Shown here piece by piece: positions 8,090-17,380 of a DNA stretch of 52,276 nucleotides. Source of the DNA: Desulfobacterales bacterium. GTDB lineage: Bacteria; Desulfobacterota; Desulfobacteria; Desulfobacterales; JARGFK01. Below the pieces are notes generated by a model. The model saw nothing but the letters and a program-made list of their open reading frames with translations, was not told where the DNA came from and searched no databases. The DNA lies in contig JARGFK010000020.1 in NCBI GenBank assembly GCA_029211065.1, forward strand, positions 1-52,276. The letters run 5' to 3'. Numbering within the stretch: the first letter of the stretch is position 1; the number at the start of each line of letters is the position of its first letter. Made by a program: the position numbers and the translations under genes.

Positions 8090-9481
8090 ATGGCGATAAA
8101 ACCTTTCATCAATTTCAGGTTGATTTTTTTTGTCTTGGCAATAGCCTTGGGGCTTGGGTTGCTGCTATTCTCTCCGGCATCACTTTCAACTGAAGAATCA
8201 AAAACTGCAGCCCTTGTGATCATTATCATAAGTTCCTGGGCAACCGGAATTTTCCATGAACATTTGACCTCGCTGTTTTTCTTCTTTTTTGCCATGCTGT
8301 TCTCAATAGCGCCGGCGCAAGTAATTTTTTCAGGATTTGGAACAACTGTTTTTTGGTTGGTTTTCGGCGGCCTTGTAATAGGAATCGGGATTACGGACAC
8401 AGGTTTAGGCAATAGAATCGCCGGCAAAGTTGTTGCCTATCTGGATGGGAGTTATTTCAGGTTGATAAGCGGCTTGGTTGTCATGGGCATCTTGTTTGCC
8501 TTTTTGATGCCGTCGCCCATAGGAAGGGTGCTGCTTTTAATACCCATTGCACTTAAAATATCAAGCTACTTCGGCTTTAAAAAAGGATCAAATGGTCAAA
8601 CCGGCGTTATTCTATCGGTCATAGTGGGCACCGTTGTTCCGGCATTTGCCATTTTGCCGTCGAATGGGGTAAACATGATCCTTGCCGGTCTGTCTGAAAC
8701 ACAATTTCACATATCGATTTTATATGGAGATTACCTTTTTCTGAATTTTCCGATTTTCGGTATATTGAAAGCATTGGTTATTGTCTTTCTGATTCTGATG
8801 CTTTATCCGGACAAACCGAAAAAAAACAGAACAGAAGAGCTGATAGCCGCCGGACCCATATCGTCGAAAGAAACCGTATTGTTCGTCATCATCATATTAC
8901 TTTTAGCACTGTGGATGACGGATTTTATTCATAAGGTCTCACCGGCGTGGATTTCACTGGGAGGCGCCATACTGCTGCTGATTCCCGGAATCCAAATCGT
9001 CGGCACGCATGAATTCAATAAAAAAATAAATTTTGGATCACTGTTTTACCTGGCAGGTGTTTTGGGCGTCGGCGGATTGGTCAGCCATTCGGGTTTAGGC
9101 AACGTGCTGGCCAATAAGCTGATTGCGTCATTGCCCTTTGGCGTGGACAAACCGTTTTTAAATTATGTTTTGCTCAGCCTTGTGTCTTCGTTCACGGGGA
9201 TGATCGCCACGCTCCCCGGCGTTCCGGCAGTGATGACGCCCATTGCGGACAGTTTATCACAGGTTACGGGACTGCCTTTAAAAACTGTTTTAATGACGCA
9301 GGTACTGGGATTTTCAACCATATTTTTCCCGTATCAAATACCGTCAGTTGTAGTCGGGCTTCAAATAGCAGGTGAAAAATTGTCGGTGTCGGCAAAGCTC
9401 TTTTTGGCCCTGGCGGTAATAACTTACGTTTTCCTCTTGCCCATCAATTATTTTTGGTGGAAACTCGTTGGCGGGATATAA
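8090..9481 (+). CDS. SLC13/DASS-type anion permease
   Basis: 463 aa when started at the ATG at 8090; the frame is open further upstream but there it overlaps the hydrolase gene and lacks hydrophobic character. About 11-12 hydrophobic segments are visible, starting with FINFRLIFFVLAIALGLGLLLF. Repeated halves show the DASS family pattern: a first half with FFFAMLF and GTTVFWLVFGGLVIGIGI, and a second half with LFYLAGVLGVGGLVSH and ATLPGVPAVMTPIADSL. The family carries dicarboxylates, citrate, sulfate or other anions with Na+. Cotranscription with the hydrolase suggests an organic acid substrate. It ends 19 bp before the convergent PrpF-family gene, with no clear terminator between. Confidence 0.8.
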   Translation: MAIKPFINFRLIFFVLAIALGLGLLLFSPASLSTEESKTAALVIIIISSWATGIFHEHLTSLFFFFFAMLFSIAPAQVIFSGFGTTVFWLVFGGLVIGIGITDTGLGNRIAGKVVAYLDGSYFRLISGLVVMGILFAFLMPSPIGRVLLLIPIALKISSYFGFKKGSNGQTGVILSVIVGTVVPAFAILPSNGVNMILAGLSETQFHISILYGDYLFLNFPIFGILKALVIVFLILMLYPDKPKKNRTEELIAAGPISSKETVLFVIIILLLALWMTDFIHKVSPAWISLGGAILLLIPGIQIVGTHEFNKKINFGSLFYLAGVLGVGGLVSHSGLGNVLANKLIASLPFGVDKPFLNYVLLSLVSSFTGMIATLPGVPAVMTPIADSLSQVTGLPLKTVLMTQVLGFSTIFFPYQIPSVVVGLQIAGEKLSVSAKLFLALAVITYVFLLPINYFWWKLVGGI

Positions 9482-9500
9482 TGGGGACCGGTTATATATT

Positions 9501-10649
9501 TCAAAAATACTTTTGCGGAACACACACATATCCTTCCATCAGACGCCGGGCGGTACGCCCCACGACAGCCTCGACATATTCGTATGCATTCCCGTTTCTA
9601 TTAACCTTGACGCCGATCTCCATGACCCCGCCGGGATGGCCGATCCGGATGGTTTCGGCTTGATCGTCGCCGCCGAACATCTCATTGACGATCGTGCCTT
9701 TGATTTTTGCCGCCCCGGCCGTGCAGATAGCACCGGTGCCGGCATAGGCTTTGTGAAGCTCCCCCATGGATATGATCCGCCCCACCAGATCGATCTCATT
9801 TTTCCGGACCATTTTGCCGGTAATGGTTTGATAATCCCAAGGCTTGCTTACAAACGCAATTTTGGGGACTGCCTGCACTTTTTCCGTAGCTTCCTGGGGA
9901 GACGACGCCATGCCGATCATCACTGCTGTCATACTGCGAATGGACTCCAGTGTTTTCCGGATGTCGGCCGAAGCATCGATCTCATGAATCTCTATCCCTT
10001 TCAGCCCCAGATCGGCAGCCCGCACAAACACGATGGGATTGGCGGCATCCACGATGGAAACCACCATCTTTCCGAGCCCGGACACATCAACCGTATCGAC
10101 CACATTTCCGGTGGGCAGCAGCCGGCCGGTTACTGACCCGCCCGGGTCCACAAAGTGAAGCGCAATTTTTGCACCGGTTCCGGGAACACCGTCGATGGTG
10201 TAATCGCCGCTTTCATCGAACCGGCCGTCTCTGACCGGAACCTCCGCCACGATACGTTTCTTGGTATTGACCTGATAGATGCGGACTTGGGTTAACGGCT
10301 CCTGGGCTTTTACCAGGTCCTCGTCAACGGCGAACGGACCCACCGCTGCTGAAATATTGCCGCAATTCCCCCGGAAATCAATCAGGGGGCTGTCAATGCC
10401 GACCTGCCCGAAATTGTAATTAACATCATAATCCGGATCATCAGCAGGACTGATGATGGCCACTTTGCTGGTGCTGGAAACCGCACCACCCATCCCGTCG
10501 ATCTGGCGCCGGTTGAGGTCAGGGCTGCCATAAGCCGCAAGGATGACGCGATCCCGGACTGCCGGATCTTTTGGCAGATGGTTTTCATGAAAAAACACCG
10601 CCTTGCTGGTGCCGCCCCGCATGAAAACAGCCGGTATTCGTTTTTGCAT
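9501..10649 (-). CDS. PrpF-family (aconitate-type) isomerase
   Basis: 382 aa with the start at 10649, which has GGAGA just upstream and gives the family N-terminus MQKRIPAVFMRGGTSKAVFF. Family marks: RGGTSK (11-16), the loop GMGGAVSSTSKVA, and the central FRGNCGNISAAVGPFA motif with the conserved Cys, followed by a second similar domain. The family moves double bonds in unsaturated tricarboxylates (2-methylaconitate cis-trans isomerase, 4-oxalomesaconate tautomerase). Methylitaconate delta-isomerase of anaerobic nicotinate degradation also belongs here. No propionate (prp) genes are nearby, so a catabolic role at the end of the adjacent island is more likely than the methylcitrate cycle. Exact substrate unknown. 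Confidence 0.87.
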   Translation of the reverse strand: MQKRIPAVFMRGGTSKAVFFHENHLPKDPAVRDRVILAAYGSPDLNRRQIDGMGGAVSSTSKVAIISPADDPDYDVNYNFGQVGIDSPLIDFRGNCGNISAAVGPFAVDEDLVKAQEPLTQVRIYQVNTKKRIVAEVPVRDGRFDESGDYTIDGVPGTGAKIALHFVDPGGSVTGRLLPTGNVVDTVDVSGLGKMVVSIVDAANPIVFVRAADLGLKGIEIHEIDASADIRKTLESIRSMTAVMIGMASSPQEATEKVQAVPKIAFVSKPWDYQTITGKMVRKNEIDLVGRIISMGELHKAYAGTGAICTAGAAKIKGTIVNEMFGGDDQAETIRIGHPGGVMEIGVKVNRNGNAYEYVEAVVGRTARRLMEGYVCVPQKYF

Positions 10650-10708
10650 CGAGGGTCTCCCTATCGCCGAACTTGAATACATGTTTTTCATAATTACGGT
10701 GACGTTCT

Positions 10709-10755
10709 AAAATCCCTCCCGACCTCCCTTTTAATAAAGGGGGCAAGGGGGATTT
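10709..10755. repeat. palindromic intergenic repeat (AAATCCC...GGGATTT)
   Basis: Imperfect hairpin with arms AAATCCCTCCC / GGGGGATTT and CTCCCTTT / AAAGGGGG around TTAATA, in the gap between the prpF-like and OPRT-like genes. This type of element is dispersed in many deltaproteobacterial genomes. It may act as a transcript-stabilising hairpin. Confidence 0.5.
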
Positions 10756-10777
10756 TCAAATTTGATATACCCTGGAT

Positions 10778-11401
10778 TTAAAGGCTCCCTTTTTCCAGAT
10801 AAGAACGGATGACCGCCATTTCCTTCTCGGACAGATAACCCTTTTTTAACCCCACGTCGAAACACTGATCCATTGTCACCACGGCATAGAGCTTGACATT
10901 TTCTTCCGCCAGTTTTTTTTCTCCGCCTTCCAGCCGGTCCAGCACCACCAGACAATGTTCGACCTTGCCGCCGGCATTTCGGATGCCTTGAAGAAAGTTG
11001 ATTTTACTCAAGCCGTCGGTGATTAAGTCCTCATACAGCAGGACAGATTGGCCGGGTTCGATCCTGCCTTCCACCTGGGATGTCAACCCGTGTCCTTTGG
11101 GCTTTTTACGCACATAGACAAAGGGCAGATTCATTTTCTCGGCAAGCCAGGCTGCAAAAGGGATCCCGGCGGTTTCACCGCCGGCGATACTATCCACCGC
11201 TACTTTTTTTTCAGCCAACATCCACTGAGCGTATGCAGTAATGCTGTTTCGCAGCAGCGGATAAGAAATCAACAGCCGGCAGTCGATATAAAAGGGGCTG
11301 AGCTTGCCGGATGTCATTTTGATGGGGTTGTCCACCGAGACCTTGATTGAACCGGTTTCCCACATTGATTCCGCAATCATTTTCGGCAAATCTTTGTACA
11401 T
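10778..11401 (-). CDS. orotate phosphoribosyltransferase-like protein
   Basis: 207 aa type I phosphoribosyltransferase. The N-terminus FKVS-like segment (SIKVSVDNPIKMTSGKLSPFYIDCR) and SIAGGETAGIPFAAWLAEKM, VYVRKKPKGHG and the PRPP loop VLLYEDLITDGLSK are the OPRTase order. OPRTase (PyrE) makes orotidine 5'-phosphate in pyrimidine synthesis. It lies in a catabolic cluster without pyrF or carB; the only other possibly pyrimidine-linked gene is the cyclic amidohydrolase at 27754. It could be the genuine housekeeping pyrE or a paralogue that ribosylates or salvages a heterocycle handled by the island. Fold call firm, role open. Confidence 0.8.
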   Translation of the reverse strand: MYKDLPKMIAESMWETGSIKVSVDNPIKMTSGKLSPFYIDCRLLISYPLLRNSITAYAQWMLAEKKVAVDSIAGGETAGIPFAAWLAEKMNLPFVYVRKKPKGHGLTSQVEGRIEPGQSVLLYEDLITDGLSKINFLQGIRNAGGKVEHCLVVLDRLEGGEKKLAEENVKLYAVVTMDQCFDVGLKKGYLSEKEMAVIRSYLEKGSL

Positions 11402-11490
11402 GTTGATAGACTCCTTTACCTTGTTCGTTTTTGGTCATTAGAATTTGCTTGTTATTAAAATCTCTCGATGAGTTTGAAGAAAGGGTTCCA

Positions 11491-11678
11491 GGATTCAAGG
11501 GGTCAAGGATTCAAGTGGCAAAGCGCTCCTCATTTGCCGCCTGCCTACCCGTTACTATTTACTCGTCACTCGTTACTATTTCCTCGCCCCGATCCCCGAC
11601 CCATAGTCCTTTCCCTTTCAAAGCTTCATCGTTTATTTTATTTCACTTGAACCTCGGAATCCTTGAACCCTTGAATCC
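11491..11678. repeat. inverted repeat of 21 bp flanking ~146 bp
   Basis: GGATTCAAGGGGTCAAGGATT (one base more than 20 if read whole, so: GGATTCAAGG + GGTCAAGGATT) at 11491-11511 is the reverse complement, with one mismatch, of 11658-11678. Between the arms lie low-complexity GTTACTATTTACTCGTCACT units. It occupies the gap upstream of the OPRT-like gene. It looks like a non-coding dispersed element. Confidence 0.6.
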
Positions 11679-11744
11679 TCAGCAGTTCACTACTTCAACT
11701 GAAGGTCGTCCAAATATGATCACTTGATAATTCTACGAAACTGA

Positions 11745-14000
11745 TTACCTTTTTGCTTCTTTCAGCATTTCAAGAATCCGCTCCTGGCCGGCGGGCAGAT
11801 CTGTTATCTTTAAGCCGACTGCGTCACGAATGGCATTTAAAATCGCTGCCGCCACCGGCGTCACCGTAACTTCACTGAACCCCTTGGCGGAAAAGGGTCC
11901 GCTCGGTTCTTCTGCTTCAACAATACGGGCCGACAAAACGCCCGCATCCATGGAAGTCGGTATTTTATAATCGATAAAATTCGGATTGGTGATCACCCCG
12001 GACGCAATCTTAATTTCCTCCAGCAGGGCGTAACCGATACCCATACTGGTCCCGCCATGAATCTGGCCTTCGACGCTTTGGGGATGAATAGCTTTGCCGA
12101 CATCCACAATATTGACCAGTTTGTCAACTGTAATTTTTCCGGTTTCTGTGTCCACTTCGACTACGGCAACCCCGCCGGCAAAAGAATAGGTGCCGCAGGG
12201 GCTTCCCAATCCGCACTCAGGATCCAGCGAAGCGGTGCGGGGAATAAAGTCCCCCACCCCCGATATGCCCTGCATGTAATTTTCCTTTAAAATATGGGCA
12301 ACGCTTATCTTGTTCTCAGGATTACCGTCGACAACCACCATGCCGTTTTTGAGTACCATCTTTTCCACCGGCACATTCAAATGGATAGAAGCTTTTTCGA
12401 ACAAAGTCGCCTTTACATTCCGGGCCGCCAGTTGAACCGCTTTGCCGGATATATACGTCACCCGGGAACCGGAAGTGGATTCGCAGTCCGGCGTCATGTC
12501 CGAATCGGTTGTCATTACCCTGATTTTTTCCAGGGGTACGCCGAGTTCCTCTGCCGCGATCTGGGCAAAGATGGTATCAGACCCCTGACCGATATCCACC
12601 GAACCGCAAATGACGGTGGCGCTGCCGTCAATGAGCAGGTTCACATAAGCCGTTCCCTGGGACCCTCCCCGGGTGCTGCCGATACCGTGATAAGCCAGCC
12701 CCACCCCGACGCCGCGCATTTTTCCGGGTGTTCCGGCAGACGTTTGCGACTTTATTGAATCAACAACCGCCCGGACAGTCTTTAAAACCTCCGGCATCCC
12801 CACACTGTCTTCCAGAATCTGGCCGGTTGCAGTTGAAGATCCGACCCTTAAAATATTTTTTTCCCTTAATTCGATGGGGTCCATGTTCAGCTGCCGGGCC
12901 AGTTCATCCATCTGGCGTTCATGGGCCAGTGCCCCCTGGGGTCCGCCGTATCCCCGCATAGCGCCACAGTTGGGATTGTTGGTATAAACCACGTACCCAT
13001 CAATTTTAACATGGGGGATGTCATAAGGACCGGCCGCCTGAATGACGGAGCGGGCCAGCACGCCTTTTCCCACAACCATGTAGGGGCCGGTGTCGCTTGT
13101 CATGGTGACTTCAATGGCCTTGATCCGTCCGTCCCGGTTCGCCCCGGTTTTATAATGGATGATATAGGGATGCCGCTTGGTGGTGGTCAGGATCGATTCA
13201 TCCCGGGCATAGACCACTTTCGCCGGCCGCCCGGTTTTAAAGGCCAGCAGGGCCGCATAACAGGGACACAGGCTCCATATCTTGCCGCCGAAGGCCCCGC
13301 CGGTAACCATCTGAATAATGCGAACCCTGTTCTGACTCAATCCCAGCATGGCGGCGATGGCCCGGCAATCAAAATGGGTATGCTGGGTGCTGGCCCAGAC
13401 TGTGATATTGCCGTCCCCTTTCATTTCGGCAACGGCCGATTCAGGTTCAAGGTAGGCATGCTCAACCCGCTGGGTCCGGTATTCACCCTCCACAATGATA
13501 TCGGATTCCGCAAAACCTTTTACGATATTTCCTTTACGGATTTTAATGTAGTCCGCCAGATTGCCCCCGGCATGAATGGCGGGCGCTCCCTCTTTTTGGG
13601 CGGCCATGGGATCGAAAACCGCTTCAAGTGGTTCGTATTCAACCTGGATTAAATCAAGAATTTCTTCAGCCGCCGCTTCCGTCTGGGCGCCCACCAGAGC
13701 CACCCCTTCGCCATAGAAATTGACTTCCGCACCCGCCAGAATCGGCTGATCGGCAATCATGGGGCCCATGGCATTCTTTCCGGGAATGTCCCGGTGCGTT
13801 AAAACCGTCACCCCGATCGCTGAGGCTGCACGGGAAGTGTCTATTTTCAATATCTTTGCCCGGGGATAAGGACTGCGTAAAACCTTGCCGTAAATCATAT
13901 CATGAAAATGCAGATCGTTGGCATAGACCGCTTTTCCGGTTGTTTTACTTTTCGCATCGATCCGCGGAACGCTGTGACCGACAACGGCAAGGTTGTTCAT
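11745..14000 (-). CDS. xanthine dehydrogenase family Mo-binding (large) subunit 1
   Basis: 751 aa molybdenum hydroxylase large subunit. Visible are the aldehyde oxidase/xanthine dehydrogenase a/b hammerhead domain (residues 1-130), then the cofactor-binding domain with GGAFGGK (234-240), GAMRGYGGPQ (346-355) and VDIGQGSD (468-474), and the catalytic Glu710 in AKGFSE. Such subunits hydroxylate N-heterocycles or aldehydes with water and pass electrons to FeS and FAD subunits. Neither partner is adjacent; the only small and medium subunit genes in the window are at 24670 and 25436. It diverges from the two other large subunits (18141, 22364), for example in the MRGYGGP loop, so a different substrate is likely. 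Cytoplasmic; no Tat signal. Confidence 0.9.
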   Translation of the reverse strand: MNNLAVVGHSVPRIDAKSKTTGKAVYANDLHFHDMIYGKVLRSPYPRAKILKIDTSRAASAIGVTVLTHRDIPGKNAMGPMIADQPILAGAEVNFYGEGVALVGAQTEAAAEEILDLIQVEYEPLEAVFDPMAAQKEGAPAIHAGGNLADYIKIRKGNIVKGFAESDIIVEGEYRTQRVEHAYLEPESAVAEMKGDGNITVWASTQHTHFDCRAIAAMLGLSQNRVRIIQMVTGGAFGGKIWSLCPCYAALLAFKTGRPAKVVYARDESILTTTKRHPYIIHYKTGANRDGRIKAIEVTMTSDTGPYMVVGKGVLARSVIQAAGPYDIPHVKIDGYVVYTNNPNCGAMRGYGGPQGALAHERQMDELARQLNMDPIELREKNILRVGSSTATGQILEDSVGMPEVLKTVRAVVDSIKSQTSAGTPGKMRGVGVGLAYHGIGSTRGGSQGTAYVNLLIDGSATVICGSVDIGQGSDTIFAQIAAEELGVPLEKIRVMTTDSDMTPDCESTSGSRVTYISGKAVQLAARNVKATLFEKASIHLNVPVEKMVLKNGMVVVDGNPENKISVAHILKENYMQGISGVGDFIPRTASLDPECGLGSPCGTYSFAGGVAVVEVDTETGKITVDKLVNIVDVGKAIHPQSVEGQIHGGTSMGIGYALLEEIKIASGVITNPNFIDYKIPTSMDAGVLSARIVEAEEPSGPFSAKGFSEVTVTPVAAAILNAIRDAVGLKITDLPAGQERILEMLKEAKR

Positions 14001-14123
14001 AAGAAAACACCTCTGTTATAAAAATATCGTTAATTTGGAGCCCTTCAGCCCGCCCCGGACCGCCACACTGTGCGCCGCGAAAAAAAACGCCGACAACAGA
14101 GCGAACAGTATTTCCCGCATAAA

Positions 14124-14843
14124 TCACGATCCATCCGGCAAGGCCAGGCCGCATCTTTGCAGTTTCCTGACGAGATAGCGCCAAATCATATCATACCGCT
14201 TCGGGTTGCGGCACTGTCTATACATCTTCAGGGCGGTCTCTTCTGAAATAGCCCTGATCTCCCCGAACTGCGCGGCCCTCTGCTGAATGCCCAGGGCGCC
14301 TTCAAAAAACAGAGCGTTCAGGCAGGCCTCTTCGATCCTGGGGCCGACGGTCACGATGCCGTGATTTCTCAAAACAACCGCGTTGTGGTCGCCCAGGGTC
14401 CGGGCAAGGCTGTGGGCCTGTTCCGGGGTTGTGACCAGCTCGGGACTCTCAAAGACCGGAACCCCCCTGGCAAAGATAACCCCATCCTGATTCAAGGGTT
14501 TGAAAGCCGCCCGGCTGGCGCTGAAAGCTGTTGTAAGGGCCGGATGAACATGCACCACACTGCCGACGTCGTCACGGATGTTATAGATGCCGGTATGAAT
14601 CGGATTTTCGCCATGGGCCGGATGATCACCCGCGATGATATTCCCGGCAAAGTCAATCACGATCAGGTCATCGGGCGTCACCTCTTCCAAACCGAGCCCC
14701 TGGGGTTTGATATAGATGATTTCTTTTTCAGAAACCCTGAAGCTGGCATGGCCCAGATTATAATCGGCCATCCCCTCCATGAAAAGAACCCGGCAGGCCT
14801 GGGCCAGCTTCAGCCTGTTTTCAGCCGTATCTTTGTCCGTCAT
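14124..14843 (-). CDS. class II aldolase/adducin family protein
   Basis: 239 aa, the usual length. The zinc-site His residues appear in VVHVHPALTTAFS (about residues 97-109) and in LRNHGIV; the N-terminal KLAQACRVLFMEGMADYNLGHASFRV is the family start. Members are L-fuculose-phosphate-type aldolases, but many act as decarboxylases or lyases in aromatic catabolism (for example 3,4-dihydroxyphthalate or related decarboxylases), which fits the neighbours. It lies 15 bp after the Pht5-like gene and is clearly in the same transcription unit. Substrate not assignable. Confidence 0.85.
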   Translation of the reverse strand: MTDKDTAENRLKLAQACRVLFMEGMADYNLGHASFRVSEKEIIYIKPQGLGLEEVTPDDLIVIDFAGNIIAGDHPAHGENPIHTGIYNIRDDVGSVVHVHPALTTAFSASRAAFKPLNQDGVIFARGVPVFESPELVTTPEQAHSLARTLGDHNAVVLRNHGIVTVGPRIEEACLNALFFEGALGIQQRAAQFGEIRAISEETALKMYRQCRNPKRYDMIWRYLVRKLQRCGLALPDGS

Positions 14844-14858
14844 ACAATATTTCCTTTT

Positions 14859-15851
14859 TTATTTGAGCTTTTTCAGATCGATCAGATAATGCGGGCTCTT
14901 TTCAGCCGCATGCTCGATAAACAATTCGCCCAGTTTAAACTTACGGGGGATCAGGCCCTGCTCATGGGCATAGGCCACCATGCTTTCCAGGCTTTTTTGA
15001 TTCTCCTTAAGACCGTACACCCAGGGGTCCGGCCCCAGGATCTGCTTCTGCTCTTCCCAGTGGTGCATGAACCAGGCCAGTGACACTTTGCGCGGGTCTT
15101 CCATGCGGTGAAAGCAGATGTCCTTGGACTGATGAAATGCAACCTGCAGGTTTTTGGCAATCCAGGGATATGTTTCCACCAGATCCTGCTTCATCACAAC
15201 GGTATGCATAATCGGAAAAAAACCGGTGTCCTTGAAAAAGCGCTTTTCCTCTGCCACCGGATCATCAAAAAGGCGCCTGACAGCCTTGTCTCCTCGGGAA
15301 AACGACGGCAGGATATCCGGGTAAATGGCTGCCGCCAGCTCGCCCCGGACGAGCATGCTGTCGATATCACCCCCCGGGGCAACCCGTTCTACCTTCAAGC
15401 CGGCTTTAGTTTTGGTTTGAACCGGCTCCTCATCCTGGGTAACCCATGTTATTTTTTTCAGTGAAACATTGTAATAGTGCTGCAGCATTCCCCTGAGCCA
15501 GAGGCCGGCGGTGTTCTGGGATGATCGCAGCCCCACCTTTTTCCCTTCCAGGTCCTTGGGTTTCCTGATTCCAGCCTTTGCGTTCACAAAAATATAGGAA
15601 TGTCGAAAGCGGCGATGGGGAAAAACCGGGATCGCCACAAGAGGCTCCCCCTTTGCCTTTGAAACCAGATACTGGCACATGGAAAATTCACACACATCAA
15701 ATTCCCTGTTCCGGATCATGCGCCAATGGCGCTCGGGAGAGGGCATGGTCAGAGATATTAATTCAATTCCCTCCGGCTGAACCCTGCCGTCCACCAGCGG
15801 GCGCGTCAGGTCATAGTCGCCGCATGCCAGCGTCAATCGCAGCTTTGCCAT
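14859..15851 (-). CDS. 4,5-dihydroxyphthalate decarboxylase-like (periplasmic-binding fold) protein
   Basis: 330 aa. The start LRLTLACGDYDLTRPLVDGRVQPEGIEL and the middle FRHSYIFVNAKAGIRKPKDLEGKKVGLRSSQNTAGLWLRG are typical of the Pht5-like family, which has a type II periplasmic-binding fold. No signal peptide is present, so it is not an exported binding protein; cytoplasmic enzymes of this family decarboxylate 4,5-dihydroxyphthalate. It is packed between a class II aldolase (15 bp) and a UbiD decarboxylase (18 bp). Whether it is a decarboxylase or a ligand-binding helper cannot be decided from sequence. Confidence 0.75.
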   Translation of the reverse strand: MAKLRLTLACGDYDLTRPLVDGRVQPEGIELISLTMPSPERHWRMIRNREFDVCEFSMCQYLVSKAKGEPLVAIPVFPHRRFRHSYIFVNAKAGIRKPKDLEGKKVGLRSSQNTAGLWLRGMLQHYYNVSLKKITWVTQDEEPVQTKTKAGLKVERVAPGGDIDSMLVRGELAAAIYPDILPSFSRGDKAVRRLFDDPVAEEKRFFKDTGFFPIMHTVVMKQDLVETYPWIAKNLQVAFHQSKDICFHRMEDPRKVSLAWFMHHWEEQKQILGPDPWVYGLKENQKSLESMVAYAHEQGLIPRKFKLGELFIEHAAEKSPHYLIDLKKLK

Positions 15852-15869
15852 TGTTTTTTTTCCTCCTTT

Positions 15870-17303
15870 TTATTTCGCCGGAAAAAGATCCGGAAATTTC
15901 TCTTTGACCGTCCGGATCTGTTCATCGCTCGGTTTGACCACCGGTGCAAAGGTTTTCAATTTTTCCCAGGGCCGGCAGGCGTCGATAACCATGCGTGAAT
16001 TCAACACACGGGAATCGTCGGGATAGCTCATGGGATCCAGACGGGTGCTCCAGCAGCGTTTCAGAATCTCCACATCCTCGCGGGGATCGGTGCGCGTGCA
16101 GATCGCCCACAGAACCTGATTGGTGTTGGAGGGATCAATATCATCATCCACGACAATGCTCAGACGGTTGGCATATGCGCCGGACTGGCATTGCGACGCC
16201 ATCAGGACCACCTGCTTGGAATGACCCGGATACAGCTGTTTGATGGATGTCGTCAGCATAAACCGTCCGCCGCCGGCTTCATGGGCCCAGACCCCCTGAA
16301 TCCCGGGGATTCCGGCTTTCTCAAGCTCGTCCAGAACCGCCGCACTTCTTAAAAAACTACGGTAATAGCAGTCATCATTGGGCGGAATCCGGGGCATGGC
16401 CCCCAGCATGATGGGGTCGTTGCGATGGTAAACCGCCAGGGTCGTGATCCTGGGCTGGGGTTTGCTGCCGCCGGCATAATACCCGGTCCGCTCGCCGAAA
16501 GGCCCTTCTTTTTCCACCAGGTCATCCGGGCGGATTTCTCCTTCAATCGTTATTTCCGCTGTTGCCGGCAGCGGCAGGCCTGTTCTGGGGCCTTTCACGA
16601 TCTCCACCGCTTCGCCCCTGATCCCGCCGGTGACATCATATTCACTGGTGCCGTAGGGGATCTCCATCCCCCCCACCAGGTACAGCAGAATGTCCTGGCC
16701 GAATGTAATGGCCACCGGGCAGGGCTCGCCTCTGTCAAAGTATTTCTGCATGATAATGGCGCCCTGCTTCCCCTTTGAGATCATCACGGATAGGGTCTTG
16801 GGATCATGCACCTGCACCCGGTAGACACCCAGGTTGACCCATTCCGAATCCTGATCCTTCATGATGACCAGACAGCCGGTCCCCATGAACCGGCCCCCGT
16901 CAAGCTCGTGCCATATCGGGGAGGGAAATTTCAGCAGATCGATAGCGTCCCCTTCCTGGACATTCTCGAAAATCGGCCCGCCATTAACCGTCTTTGGCGG
17001 AACCAACTTAGCGCTGCGCAAATATCTCAGCCAGGCCCGGATTAAATCCTGGGCGTTCGACTCCGGCGGCATCCCCAGAGTATGGGCCACCCGCTTAATG
17101 GACGTCAATGAATTGGCCAGGATCCTGAACCCCGGCGGATACCCTTTTATCTTGTCAAAGAGAAGTGCCGGCAGCCCCATCTCCTCCTGGTAAATATCGG
17201 CGATCGTTCCGATCTCCAGATTCCAGTCCGCGCCCTCCACATGCTTGAGCTCGCCCATGGCATCAATTTCATCGATCCACTGTCGGCAGTCATGAATACT
17301 CAT
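15870..17303 (-). CDS. UbiD family decarboxylase 1
   Basis: 477 aa, the length expected for UbiD enzymes, which use prenylated FMN to (de)carboxylate aromatic or alpha,beta-unsaturated acids. The NLGVYRVQVHD segment (R162) and PATAEITIEGE (E250, E254) correspond to the region of the catalytic Arg/Glu residues, and EGPFGERTGYY is the family loop. The prenyltransferase UbiX that supplies the cofactor is not in this window. The neighbours are a Pht5-like protein and a cupin. It is about as long as UbiD 2 (20751) but clearly diverged, suggesting two different decarboxylation steps or two subunits. Confidence 0.9.
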   Translation of the reverse strand: MSIHDCRQWIDEIDAMGELKHVEGADWNLEIGTIADIYQEEMGLPALLFDKIKGYPPGFRILANSLTSIKRVAHTLGMPPESNAQDLIRAWLRYLRSAKLVPPKTVNGGPIFENVQEGDAIDLLKFPSPIWHELDGGRFMGTGCLVIMKDQDSEWVNLGVYRVQVHDPKTLSVMISKGKQGAIIMQKYFDRGEPCPVAITFGQDILLYLVGGMEIPYGTSEYDVTGGIRGEAVEIVKGPRTGLPLPATAEITIEGEIRPDDLVEKEGPFGERTGYYAGGSKPQPRITTLAVYHRNDPIMLGAMPRIPPNDDCYYRSFLRSAAVLDELEKAGIPGIQGVWAHEAGGGRFMLTTSIKQLYPGHSKQVVLMASQCQSGAYANRLSIVVDDDIDPSNTNQVLWAICTRTDPREDVEILKRCWSTRLDPMSYPDDSRVLNSRMVIDACRPWEKLKTFAPVVKPSDEQIRTVKEKFPDLFPAK

Positions 17304-17380
17304 ATTGCTCTCCGGTTATTTTTGTATTTTTCTCCAAAATGGAATCAGAATCTTCATGACCACCCGGTTTTTCCTTGTCT

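Noticed and set aside
12921-13652. Long plus-strand open frame (243 codons) opposite Mo large subunit 1
   Set aside because: Lies entirely antisense to a well-supported gene and has no family motif or ribosome site; high-GC codons on the coding strand create such frames.
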